A DNA stretch of 47,780 bases from a virus, in IMG/VR virus record IMGVR_UViG_3300042914_004527, positions 1 through 47,780 of that record. One strand, written 5' to 3'. Both the position numbers and the translations under genes were made by a program. The notes under the pieces were generated by a model. It made no database searches and was not told the DNA's origin. It saw only the letters and a program-made list of their open reading frames with translations. Positions 6,754 through 14,219 of the stretch are shown in pieces. Every line of letters starts with the position of its first letter. Within the stretch, counting starts at the first letter, position 1.

Positions 6754-7913
6754 TATCTTATCATATCAATTTTACCACCTTCAATAGTTTCAGGTGTATA
6801 AATTTCAAGTTCAGTTCTATTTTTCGACTCATCTTTTAGTTTTTGAAATCTATTTTGTGCTTTATTTTTCCACCACTCAATCAAATTGGTTAAATAATAT
6901 CTATCATAATTATCTTTTTTAACCAACTCAATTTCACCGTTACTTGCGATATATTGAAAGACATTCTCATAACCATAAGTACAATAATAATATCTTTTTT
7001 TGGTTTTCGCTTTCATATGACTTTGGGTAAAGTCTGAAAACTCTTTAAACTTTAAAGGATTTTGTACTTTTAAATGGTTTTTTAAAATTGAAAGTATTTT
7101 ATTAAATTCTCTCATCTTTGGGCCCGATGGACCTGGGTCAACAATTGAACCACCCCATTCAGGATTTCCATAATGTTGACGCATAAAAGATCTAATACTA
7201 TCATATACCTCATCACCTGGGAATAGAAAAATATCGGATTCAGTCATACTACCGTACTTTATAAAAGGTTTTAAACCATCATATTGGCTCATACCTTTGA
7301 TATCACCATAAAGTGATGTTGTTTCCATAAAAACGGTATCAATTTTGTCACCATACTTTTCCTTCAATAATTCCCTAATTTCATGAGAACAACAAATTAA
7401 ACTTAAAAGTTTACCACCAAGATAGTTATACCCAAAAGGTTGTGCTGGTACGATAATCGCACCGTTAATCATAAACTTATTAACTTCATTTGCCGTTACT
7501 TTCATACCTTCAAAAAGGTCATTTCTAGGTTTAATGGATAAAACTGGTGAAGCTAATCTAATAAAACCAATCCATTTGTTAGTGTTTGTTTCTCTAACAC
7601 CCAAAGTGACTTGACGCCCAATCTGAGATTCTAGCGGTAGTGAGGTTATAATTTGAACTGCCGGATTAAACAATTTACCATCGATAACTTCGATTGAAAA
7701 TTGCATATCTTTTGGTTCCATGTTAAAATCACTAAACATCATATCTGCATATTTTTCATGGTCAATATTTTCAACCTTTTCTTTTTTTCTTGCCAAAAAA
7801 TAATCTTGAATAGTATCTAGATTATCATAAAAACCCATTAATCTATTTGTTATCTCCAAAGTTTCTTCTGGGGTTAATTTTGTTTCAAAAACAACACTTT
7901 TCTTGTCGGCCAT
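6753..7913 (-). CDS. DUF4338/DruA-like protein
   Basis: This 386-residue protein resembles the DUF4338 family, which includes DruA of the Druantia defence system and relatives in marine T4-like phages. The visible landmarks, in order, are a conserved WIGFIRLASPVLSI strand, the hydrophobic core VNKFMINGAIIVPAQPFGYN followed by LGGKLLSLICCSHEI, and then FMETTSLYGDIKGMSQYDGL. The last third is basic and tryptophan-rich (LIEWWKNKAQNRF). The molecular function of this family is not established to my knowledge. It is the first gene of a minus-strand module that ends in the Mom-like gene, with a divergent promoter region upstream. A role in modifying or protecting phage DNA is inferred from neighbours only. 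Confidence 0.55.
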   Translation of the reverse strand: MADKKSVVFETKLTPEETLEITNRLMGFYDNLDTIQDYFLARKKEKVENIDHEKYADMMFSDFNMEPKDMQFSIEVIDGKLFNPAVQIITSLPLESQIGRQVTLGVRETNTNKWIGFIRLASPVLSIKPRNDLFEGMKVTANEVNKFMINGAIIVPAQPFGYNYLGGKLLSLICCSHEIRELLKEKYGDKIDTVFMETTSLYGDIKGMSQYDGLKPFIKYGSMTESDIFLFPGDEVYDSIRSFMRQHYGNPEWGGSIVDPGPSGPKMREFNKILSILKNHLKVQNPLKFKEFSDFTQSHMKAKTKKRYYYCTYGYENVFQYIASNGEIELVKKDNYDRYYLTNLIEWWKNKAQNRFQKLKDESKNRTELEIYTPETIEGGKIDMIR

Positions 7914-7986
7914 ATTTTTAATTATTTTACTTATTGAGCACTTTATCTTACTCTTGTAAGTATAAGTGAAATAAGTGAATCAGTAA
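7914..7986. promoter_or_regulatory. Divergent promoter region with a 9-base tandem repeat and a small hairpin
   Basis: This 73-base gap lies between divergent genes. It contains a perfect tandem repeat ATAAGTGAA (7962-7970 and 7971-7979), just upstream of the plus-strand start. It also contains an inverted repeat CTTAC-TCTT-GTAAG (7947-7960). Such paired elements are typical of operator sites, but no regulator was identified. Confidence 0.4.
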
Positions 7987-8550
7987 ATGGAGCAAGTAAG
8001 AAATAAAACAGGAATTACTTTTGAAAAATTGATATGTGAAGAAAAGGGGTGGAAACATAATTCTAAATCACCCAAAATTGTTTGGGCAGGTTTTGGCCGT
8101 AATAATTTTCAAAAAATAGCTTTTTTAGATTTTAAAGCAAATAAATTTATACCAACCTCAGATTCTATTTTTGAGAAATACGATGCTATTACAAAAGAAA
8201 ACGAAAAAATAGAAATTAAAAAATACGATTCCAAGTATTTAAAAAATTGGGTTTTATATTCAGAACCAATTATTAAAGTAACTCGTCAAAGGGATATTGA
8301 TAACGTAACCAAATATTTAGGTAACGGTGATGTTAGTTTAGGTAAAGAAAAATATAATAAATTTATAGAAGAATTACAACAATATATTGGTGATGATATC
8401 TTGAAAAAAATCATAACATCAAATATTGGAGTTCAATTAAAAGATAAATTTATACCACAATCAGAACTGGAGTATTGTTGGGTAATTAAAAGGGGTTGGA
8501 TGGGGTATAACCGTCTCTCAATAGAGTTTAAATTAAAAACCCCTTGTTAA
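7987..8550 (+). CDS. Hypothetical protein, possible PD-(D/E)XK-type nuclease
   Basis: This 187-residue protein is encoded alone on the plus strand between two minus-strand operons and ends in a terminator. An early helix (TGITFEKLICEEKGW) is followed near residues 60-80 by KYDAITKENEKIEIKKYD. That pattern, an Asp strand then a strand with Glu-x-Lys, is what the PD-(D/E)XK nuclease core shows, and it is common in small restriction or Holliday-type nucleases. No other motif confirms it. A lone gene with its own promoter and terminator suggests an independently regulated accessory gene. The assignment is tentative. Confidence 0.6.
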   Translation: MEQVRNKTGITFEKLICEEKGWKHNSKSPKIVWAGFGRNNFQKIAFLDFKANKFIPTSDSIFEKYDAITKENEKIEIKKYDSKYLKNWVLYSEPIIKVTRQRDIDNVTKYLGNGDVSLGKEKYNKFIEELQQYIGDDILKKIITSNIGVQLKDKFIPQSELEYCWVIKRGWMGYNRLSIEFKLKTPC

Positions 8551-8560
8551 GGGGGTTTTT
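8535..8560. terminator. Bidirectional rho-independent terminator
   Basis: AAAAACCCCTT pairs with AAGGGGGTTTTT around a short loop (one G is a bulge or wobble). The A-tract on one side and T-tract on the other allow termination of the plus-strand gene and of the convergent thioredoxin operon. It overlaps the last codons of the plus-strand gene. Confidence 0.8.
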
Positions 8561-8561
8561 G

Positions 8562-8870
8562 TTATTTCAAAGATTCTATTTTATTAACATAATTTAGTAA
8601 AGGTTGTAAACCAGATAATCTATCTAAAACATTTCCATTTTTATAAAAGATAACAGCAGGTACACCACGAATACCTTCTTTTTGAGCTAGTGAGATGTTT
8701 TGGTCGATATCTACTTCACCAAAATTAACATCTGGATAGTTACCAACAATACTTTCTAATGCCGGAGCAAGTACCTTGCAGGGACCGCACCAGACTCCAA
8801 AGAATTTAACCACAGTTAATTTATTCTCGTTAATCATTTCGTCGTAAGTTGTTTCGTTTAATTGTTGCAT
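8562..8870 (-). CDS. trxA: Thioredoxin
   Basis: This 102-residue protein is a complete thioredoxin: the redox motif WCGPCK is at residues 27-32, an FGEVDID strand follows, and the cis-proline loop GIRGVPAVIFYKNG follows that. It would reduce protein disulfides in the cytoplasm. Class II ribonucleotide reductase, encoded at 37632-39491, is recycled by thioredoxin, so this is its plausible reductant. It is the last gene of a minus-strand operon with nuclease, primase and RuvC-like genes, and is followed by a bidirectional terminator. Confidence 0.95.
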   Translation of the reverse strand: MQQLNETTYDEMINENKLTVVKFFGVWCGPCKVLAPALESIVGNYPDVNFGEVDIDQNISLAQKEGIRGVPAVIFYKNGNVLDRLSGLQPLLNYVNKIESLK

Positions 8871-8877
8871 AGTTTTT

Positions 8878-9633
8878 TTATTTATTTTTGTTATTAATTT
8901 CTAACCAATAATCCAGTACATCTTTAGCTTCTCTACCTAAATATATAACAGGGATTAATTCAAATTTGTCAGTTTCTGGGTTAAGATAAAACACACCCAT
9001 CCTTCCAACCTTTTTCTTAGTCTCCAATTGAAGCAAGTAGGCATAAATCGATAATTGTAGAGAATAAACACTATACTGACAGTCCGATAAGTGTGAAACA
9101 GGTTTATTTAACCAATGACCGTATTTAGAAATGTAATTAAATTTTTTATTAGTTTTCCAATCCCAAATATTAAAATGATCATCACACATCTCAACTATAT
9201 CAGCTGTGCCCGCCAATTTATGTTTTTCAGAAAATAGTATTGTTTCAGGATAAATGGTACCAGTTGTCATTGGATCAATTTCTTGAAACTTTAAGATAAG
9301 TTCACGTTCATAATCATTTTTTGGGATATAAATTTTATCGGCCAATAAATAACGTTCCATAATTTCATGAATTTCAGTACCGTATTCATTTGCTTCATCA
9401 TTGATTCGTTTCCATTCTGCAAGAATTTCTTCTTGTGACATGTTTTGATACTGTTCTTTCTTTTTGGTTGGGTCTTGGTTTTGAATTGCGAGGGCAATTT
9501 CTTCTGCATTAAATTTTGGTTCCAACATAGATAAAACTGTTGTAACACTTTTAAATTTTTCTTTCGTGAACTTATGTATGTAAACATGTTCTACTGGTTC
9601 AAGATAAACTTTGGATTCCCTTTTTTTTGACAT
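8878..9633 (-). CDS. PD-(D/E)XK (RecB/Cas4-like) nuclease
   Basis: The product carries the ordered motifs of RecB-type PD-(D/E)XK exonucleases: His89 in GTEIHE, Asp145 in LAGTAD, Asp158-Trp-Lys160 in NIWDWKTNKKF, and the Q motif YSLQLSIYAYLL with Gln193. It would cut or resect DNA during replication or recombination. Two starts are possible. ATG 9681 gives a hydrophobic, unlikely extension and overlaps the primase by 44 bases. ATG 9633 gives 251 residues beginning MSKKRES and no overlap, so I chose it. It lies between primase and thioredoxin in the replication operon. Confidence 0.85.
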   Translation of the reverse strand: MSKKRESKVYLEPVEHVYIHKFTKEKFKSVTTVLSMLEPKFNAEEIALAIQNQDPTKKKEQYQNMSQEEILAEWKRINDEANEYGTEIHEIMERYLLADKIYIPKNDYERELILKFQEIDPMTTGTIYPETILFSEKHKLAGTADIVEMCDDHFNIWDWKTNKKFNYISKYGHWLNKPVSHLSDCQYSVYSLQLSIYAYLLQLETKKKVGRMGVFYLNPETDKFELIPVIYLGREAKDVLDYWLEINNKNK

Positions 9634-9637
9634 TTTT

Positions 9638-10612
9638 TTAAATATTACTTTCTTTAATTTTAAAAGAAGAAGATAAAACATCGATTACACCCTGACGACC
9701 AAATTCTTCATTTACTTGTGAAATATCGTAACCGTCTGCCATTTTTATTATCTTAACCTTACCGTGTAATCGACCAACATTCAATTGACTGTATATTTGT
9801 TTTGCTCTATCCCATGCATCATCATCTAATAAAACAACAACCCAAGCATTAGCTTTCTTCATCAATGAATCGTATAATTTAGGGTGTAAATCTTTTCCCA
9901 ACATTGGTATTGAATTGTAAACCACAATGTGGTCAAAAGGTCCTTCAACAATATATATAGTAGAATCCCAATTAACTAATTTTTCATTAAAAATAATTTC
10001 TTCTCTTGGTAATTCAGGATTTTTATATTTTGGTTTTCTATGTTTTAACCAAGTTCTTGCTGTAAAATAATTTAATTTATCCTCAATATCATACGAAGGT
10101 AAAATAATTCTATGACTATATTCACCAATTTTAACAAAACCCATTTTATGTTTATAAATGGTTTCAGGTAGTAAACCTCTTTCTTTGGTTAAATAATTCC
10201 AAGATTCTTTATAAATTAAATCGTTTTTATTGCTGGTCTCAAAAAGTTGAAACTCTTCAGGTAAATGAATTTCTCTGATTTCTTGGATTTCTTTCTTTTT
10301 GGTTTTGGTTTCACTTAAAACAATACCTAATTGTTTTAGTTTTTTCTTATGTTCCTTTCGACCAAATTTTGTAATTAATTTCCCAATAGAACCATGTGTT
10401 TTATGTGTGCCCCCACAACTCCAGCAATTGTAAACACCTTTATTTAAATTAACCTCCATGTTACCCTTACCATCACCATCGGGCATATCTTTTTCGGCAG
10501 AACAAACCGGACAATCAAACGAATATTGATTTTTGGTTTTATTTTCTTTTCGAGGTTGTCCTAAAATTTCTTTTACAACATCCAATAATAAAGTGGATTC
10601 AATTTGCCCCAT
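9638..10612 (-). CDS. 61: DnaG-type primase (T4 gp61-like)
   Basis: This 324-residue protein makes RNA primers on the lagging strand together with the gp41 helicase. A zinc finger is visible: Cys34-x2-Cys37 and Cys63-x2-Cys66 (CPVC and CWSCG). A TOPRIM core follows with Glu223 in IVEGPFD and the acidic LLDDDAWD at 261-268. The length matches gp61. It is in an operon with a RuvC-like resolvase upstream and a nuclease downstream, far from the helicase gene at 39520-41650. Confidence 0.9.
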   Translation of the reverse strand: MGQIESTLLLDVVKEILGQPRKENKTKNQYSFDCPVCSAEKDMPDGDGKGNMEVNLNKGVYNCWSCGGTHKTHGSIGKLITKFGRKEHKKKLKQLGIVLSETKTKKKEIQEIREIHLPEEFQLFETSNKNDLIYKESWNYLTKERGLLPETIYKHKMGFVKIGEYSHRIILPSYDIEDKLNYFTARTWLKHRKPKYKNPELPREEIIFNEKLVNWDSTIYIVEGPFDHIVVYNSIPMLGKDLHPKLYDSLMKKANAWVVVLLDDDAWDRAKQIYSQLNVGRLHGKVKIIKMADGYDISQVNEEFGRQGVIDVLSSSFKIKESNI

Positions 10613-10679
10613 GAGCCAAATATAAGAAAAATAAATGTTTTAGTAAATTATGTAAAAATGGTAGGGGCTTTTATGCTGG

Positions 10680-11348
10680 TTATTTTTGGTTTTTTTCTTG
10701 ATTTTTAATTTTATCAAGGTTCATGGCTGCAAGGCAAACTGCATAGGCATCACTCATATCGAAGTTTTCCTTTTTAAGTCTCATATTCTTATCATACTCC
10801 CAAACTATCTGGGGTTCACGGTCAGCAACCTTTTCCCAGATAACTTGTTTTTTATCAACATCCCAAGAATAACCACCAAAAAGAACTGGTTTTTTATCTT
10901 TCAATTCTTTTTCTTTATATGGTTGTCCTTTTTTATCAACTGTTCTAATCGCCATCAATTCTGGAAAGGCAAAAGCACGAGCGTCGTAAGAAGAAATAAA
11001 ATCTGGAATAACACCCAAAACTTCTTCAACTATTTTAGATATCATACCATTAAATTTTAAAAGTGTTGCAACCGTTCTTACATTATTACTATTAAGTAAC
11101 GGTTCTTCAATAATAACTTTTTGGATATCTAATTCAACGTATCTGGTTAAGACTTTTTCAAAAGCATCAACCTTTCTAAACATTTCTTCTAGTTTATTCT
11201 CTGGTTGTGGTTTTATTTTAGGTGTGATGTGTGTTAATTCCAGTAATTTACCACTTTGTTCAAATAAAGCCATACCAATTGTTCGAGTAGAAATATCTAA
11301 GCCCATAACATAAGATTTTTCAATCTTTTTACTTTCTATTTGTGACAT
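10680..11348 (-). CDS. RuvC-like Holliday junction resolvase (RNase H fold)
   Basis: This 222-residue protein has the RuvC/RNase H pattern. The first acidic residue is Asp18 in YVMGLDISTRTIGMAL, Glu81/82 is in KVIIEEPLL, and the last acidic pair is Asp197/Asp200 in FDMSDAYAVCLAA. It would resolve branched DNA before packaging, the job done by endonuclease VII in T4. It is separated from the primase by 67 bases in which I see no clear hairpin. Its upstream neighbour is the end of the structural block. Confidence 0.85.
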   Translation of the reverse strand: MSQIESKKIEKSYVMGLDISTRTIGMALFEQSGKLLELTHITPKIKPQPENKLEEMFRKVDAFEKVLTRYVELDIQKVIIEEPLLNSNNVRTVATLLKFNGMISKIVEEVLGVIPDFISSYDARAFAFPELMAIRTVDKKGQPYKEKELKDKKPVLFGGYSWDVDKKQVIWEKVADREPQIVWEYDKNMRLKKENFDMSDAYAVCLAAMNLDKIKNQEKNQK

Positions 11349-11373
11349 AAAAAAACATTTTTATAATTTATTA

Positions 11374-12582
11374 TTAACAAGGTATACCACTAACATTACA
11401 ATCGGTTCTACCCACTGTAGTTGCTAAACTTTCAGCCAAAGGCCCAGATATCGGTAATTTTAAATCTAAAACTAAAGATTCACCTTCTTCTTTTATAATA
11501 GCCTTATCTGGTTTTGCTATCGCTAGACATTCACCATTTTGGTCGTGTAACGTTATTGTGGAAATCGCAATACCGCAATCTTGATTGGTACCTATGTAAG
11601 ATGAATTAGTTGAGCTGACCCAATCGTTAGGCCCTGCGACAATGTTAACATTTAGGAATTCCGCCAAATCATAATCCGCCGCAACAAAATTTGTAAATCC
11701 AGATGTTGTTGTTGCACCAGTAACTGTCGTCCAATCACCATTTAATTTTGTTGTATCGAAAGCTTGTACCAATTGTTTATCAAAAATAAAACCTAAACCA
11801 GAATTCAAAAAAAGAACTCCGGCTATTCTATCATAACCACCGGTACCTAAATATTGAGTGTTACTTGGATCAGTACTGATTTGCCTAGCTCCATTAGCGT
11901 ATTTATTTGTTTGGTTATACAGATAACTCCAACTATTACTAGAACCTGTTGCTCCAGAAAACGTGTTATAAACTTTATCTGACATTAAATAAACAACACC
12001 ACTTTCAAAATAAGGGTATTTAGTGTTATTAGTATTTGGGTTAGTTCCTGGTGTGTATTTAAAACCAATACCTTGGTCGTTAGTCCAAGTAACTGAAGCC
12101 TCACTTGAGTACGTATCAACGATACATCCAGCACAAATTGAGGTTGTGCTTTTATTTAGGTTCGCTGGAGAATAAACAAAAGAACTATAGAGAGTTGTTG
12201 CACTAAACCCTGAAGTAGATCCAGAAAATGAAGAATTTATCGGTATTGTCATTGCGACATTTTGGCCGTAAATTCTATTACGATATCTTTCATTATCAAC
12301 AACAAAAGCTATGGCACCAGAAGTATAAAAAGATTCGATTAGGCCGGCTAAAGCGGTATTTAACCAACCACCGTTACCGTATGATTGATTAATTACATTG
12401 TAATCACCCAAAGTTCTTAACGATAAATTACCCCAAAGATGACTAAGTGTACTTGTATTAAAATTAGCATCATTATAAGCGGGTAACTTATAGTAAGTAA
12501 TAAATTGTCCAGGTGCCATGGTGTAAACAGAAGAAATATTAGTTTCTTCTTTTTGATATACGTTTGTTACTGGTAAAGGCAT
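11374..12582 (-). CDS. Virion structural protein, probable tail fibre/baseplate component
   Basis: This 402-residue protein is rich in Ser, Thr, Asn, Gly and Tyr and poor in charge, a composition typical of phage fibres and decoration proteins. The C-terminal part (about 310-385) looks like a compact beta domain (DCGIAISTITLHDQNGECLA, then ESLVLDLKLPISGP). No enzyme motif is visible. It is the last gene of the structural block, just upstream of the RuvC-like gene. The family is not recognised. Confidence 0.7.
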   Translation of the reverse strand: MPLPVTNVYQKEETNISSVYTMAPGQFITYYKLPAYNDANFNTSTLSHLWGNLSLRTLGDYNVINQSYGNGGWLNTALAGLIESFYTSGAIAFVVDNERYRNRIYGQNVAMTIPINSSFSGSTSGFSATTLYSSFVYSPANLNKSTTSICAGCIVDTYSSEASVTWTNDQGIGFKYTPGTNPNTNNTKYPYFESGVVYLMSDKVYNTFSGATGSSNSWSYLYNQTNKYANGARQISTDPSNTQYLGTGGYDRIAGVLFLNSGLGFIFDKQLVQAFDTTKLNGDWTTVTGATTTSGFTNFVAADYDLAEFLNVNIVAGPNDWVSSTNSSYIGTNQDCGIAISTITLHDQNGECLAIAKPDKAIIKEEGESLVLDLKLPISGPLAESLATTVGRTDCNVSGIPC

Positions 12583-12617
12583 TTTTTATTTTTTTTATTT
12601 TTTTTAATTATTTCGGT

Positions 12618-12869
12618 TTATCTAGCACTTGTTTGTGATTGTGGTAGCGTTTTATATATTCCGTTGATTTTATAAGCGGAATCATTACCTAAAAAGTCTA
12701 TCGTAACTTGTGATACTGTATTATTTTCTTTTAAATAAAAGTTTTTTTGTGTACAAGTCAGAAAAAAATCAATGTTAGGTATTGCTGGTGGTGTACTAGT
12801 TGTTATTAAATCATCATATATTCTATAAGTAAGTTTTGTACTTGGTATTGTAGGAAATAATATTGGCAT
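12618..12869 (-). CDS. Small hypothetical protein in the structural block
   Basis: I do not recognise this 83-residue protein. It begins MPILFPTIPSTKLTYRIYDD and is beta-rich with one cysteine in the middle (FFLTCTQKNFYL). It lies between two structural genes on the same strand with short spacers of 10 and 35 bases, which supports it as a real minor virion or chaperone gene. Confidence 0.6.
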   Translation of the reverse strand: MPILFPTIPSTKLTYRIYDDLITTSTPPAIPNIDFFLTCTQKNFYLKENNTVSQVTIDFLGNDSAYKINGIYKTLPQSQTSAR

Positions 12870-12879
12870 AATTTAATTT

Positions 12880-13986
12880 TTAGATATAGATTATTGAGTT
12901 TGTCGATGTGTCATTTTCGTCATAAATAAAATTTAAAGTAACATGACCACCTATTGTATTTTGTATACTGTTAATACTATTATTAGCGACATTAACAGTT
13001 AATGAAATTGGTAGGCTATAAACTGAGTTGTTATTGGTGACGTATGTTTTGAAAAACAATTTACCCGCACTGATTAAGCCACTTAATAAAGTTTCCCCAC
13101 TACCATCGACATTAAACATATTAATTGCATAACCAATTAATCCTTCCGTTGTTGGATAAGGTGTTATGGTTCTTAACGTATAAATATTGTTACCGACTTT
13201 AGCGGCAGGATAAACGGTGTCAAAACTATCTAAGTTTGGTAAATTTTCAAGTACTTTAGCTGATACAAAAGCATTATTCGCGTAATAACCCCAGGTTGGT
13301 GCAAAAGAAAAATTAAGCCCAGTATTATTAACGTTTAAGCCGTTTATTTCATTTGTAACAAAAAGTAAAGCAAATGGTGAACCATTATTTATTCTTTCAT
13401 ATTTTTGTTCTTTTTGGGTTCCATTTAAAGTAACAAATATTGGGCTTAAAAAGCCGATATTTTCTTCATCTTGTGAAGTATTTAATTTCCAAGATAAAAG
13501 TAAATTATTTAAAACTTCTGAAACACCGTATTGTTGCGTTGCGGTATTTAAAGTTTCTTTATAAGCCGTAACATATGAAATTAAGTTTAAATTTAAACCA
13601 GGTGACATTGTTGTGCTATATGTTGTTAAGGCGTTTAAAGCGTTAAACCATCTGGATACATTTATATTTAAGACTAAATCAGCCTCTTCAAATGGTGTAC
13701 TACAACTATTATTAGTAAAAGTAATTCTTTTCCTACTGGTGACCTCAACCACTTGTGTTGGTGTTGGTGTTGTTGGAAACACTCCTCTGTAATCAGAAGC
13801 TGTGGCTTTTGAACTTGTTACTTGGTTATGTGAACCTATTAATGGTAAAATTAAACTTTCTTCAGCAGTATTTGTGTATATATGAGTGTTATCAGAAAAA
13901 TCATAAGCAACTATACTATTTAATAAACCAGATGTTATTAATTTTTTGTAACCAGATTCTGTTAATGTTGTTGTTATTGTTGACAT
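12880..13986 (-). CDS. Virion structural protein with LTxxGxxxL N-terminal domain
   Basis: This 368-residue protein opens with LTESGYKKLITSGLLNSIVA and YDFSDN. The same opening recurs in the next two genes upstream (13989-14219 and 14219-16309), so the three form a paralogous set. The rest is Asn/Thr-rich beta structure without catalytic motifs, consistent with a tail fibre or adaptor. A GSHNQVTSS segment after the shared domain matches CGSNKTITN in the 76-residue neighbour. Two bases separate it from that gene. Confidence 0.7.
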   Translation of the reverse strand: MSTITTTLTESGYKKLITSGLLNSIVAYDFSDNTHIYTNTAEESLILPLIGSHNQVTSSKATASDYRGVFPTTPTPTQVVEVTSRKRITFTNNSCSTPFEEADLVLNINVSRWFNALNALTTYSTTMSPGLNLNLISYVTAYKETLNTATQQYGVSEVLNNLLLSWKLNTSQDEENIGFLSPIFVTLNGTQKEQKYERINNGSPFALLFVTNEINGLNVNNTGLNFSFAPTWGYYANNAFVSAKVLENLPNLDSFDTVYPAAKVGNNIYTLRTITPYPTTEGLIGYAINMFNVDGSGETLLSGLISAGKLFFKTYVTNNNSVYSLPISLTVNVANNSINSIQNTIGGHVTLNFIYDENDTSTNSIIYI

Positions 13987-13988
13987 CG

Positions 13989-14219
13989 TTATGGTTTTAG
14001 TTCGTTTCTTAAAATTATATTATTATTTGTTATTGTTTTATTACTACCACAAATATCGACCTCTAATGAAGGGTATGCATCTACAACATAATTAAGTTCG
14101 TCATCATAAAAATTATAAGATACAATTGTATTTTCTAAACCCTTTTCAGATAATGTTTTTAGGCCTTTTTGGGTTAGTACTAAAATTAATTCGTTATTGT
14201 TACCACCTAAAAATGCCAT
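13989..14219 (-). CDS. Short paralogue of the LTxxGxxxL structural family
   Basis: This 76-residue protein consists of almost nothing but the N-terminal domain shared with its neighbours: LTQKGLKTLSEKGLENTIVS and YNFYDDELNY, then CGSNKTITNNN. Its start overlaps the stop of the upstream 696-residue gene in a TAATG junction. It could be a truncated duplicate of the 368-residue protein or a functional cap of the same complex. The reading frame is intact. Confidence 0.65.
   Translation of the reverse strand: MAFLGGNNNELILVLTQKGLKTLSEKGLENTIVSYNFYDDELNYVVDAYPSLEVDICGSNKTITNNNIILRNELKP

Noticed and set aside
9291-9587. 98-codon ORF inside the PD-(D/E)XK nuclease gene on the same strand
   Set aside because: It is an alternative frame of a gene with a complete motif set; its product is Lys/Gln-rich low-complexity sequence.
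10613-10679. Possible terminator between the RuvC-like and primase genes
   Set aside because: The gap has a GGGGC-T-rich piece but no matching inverted repeat.
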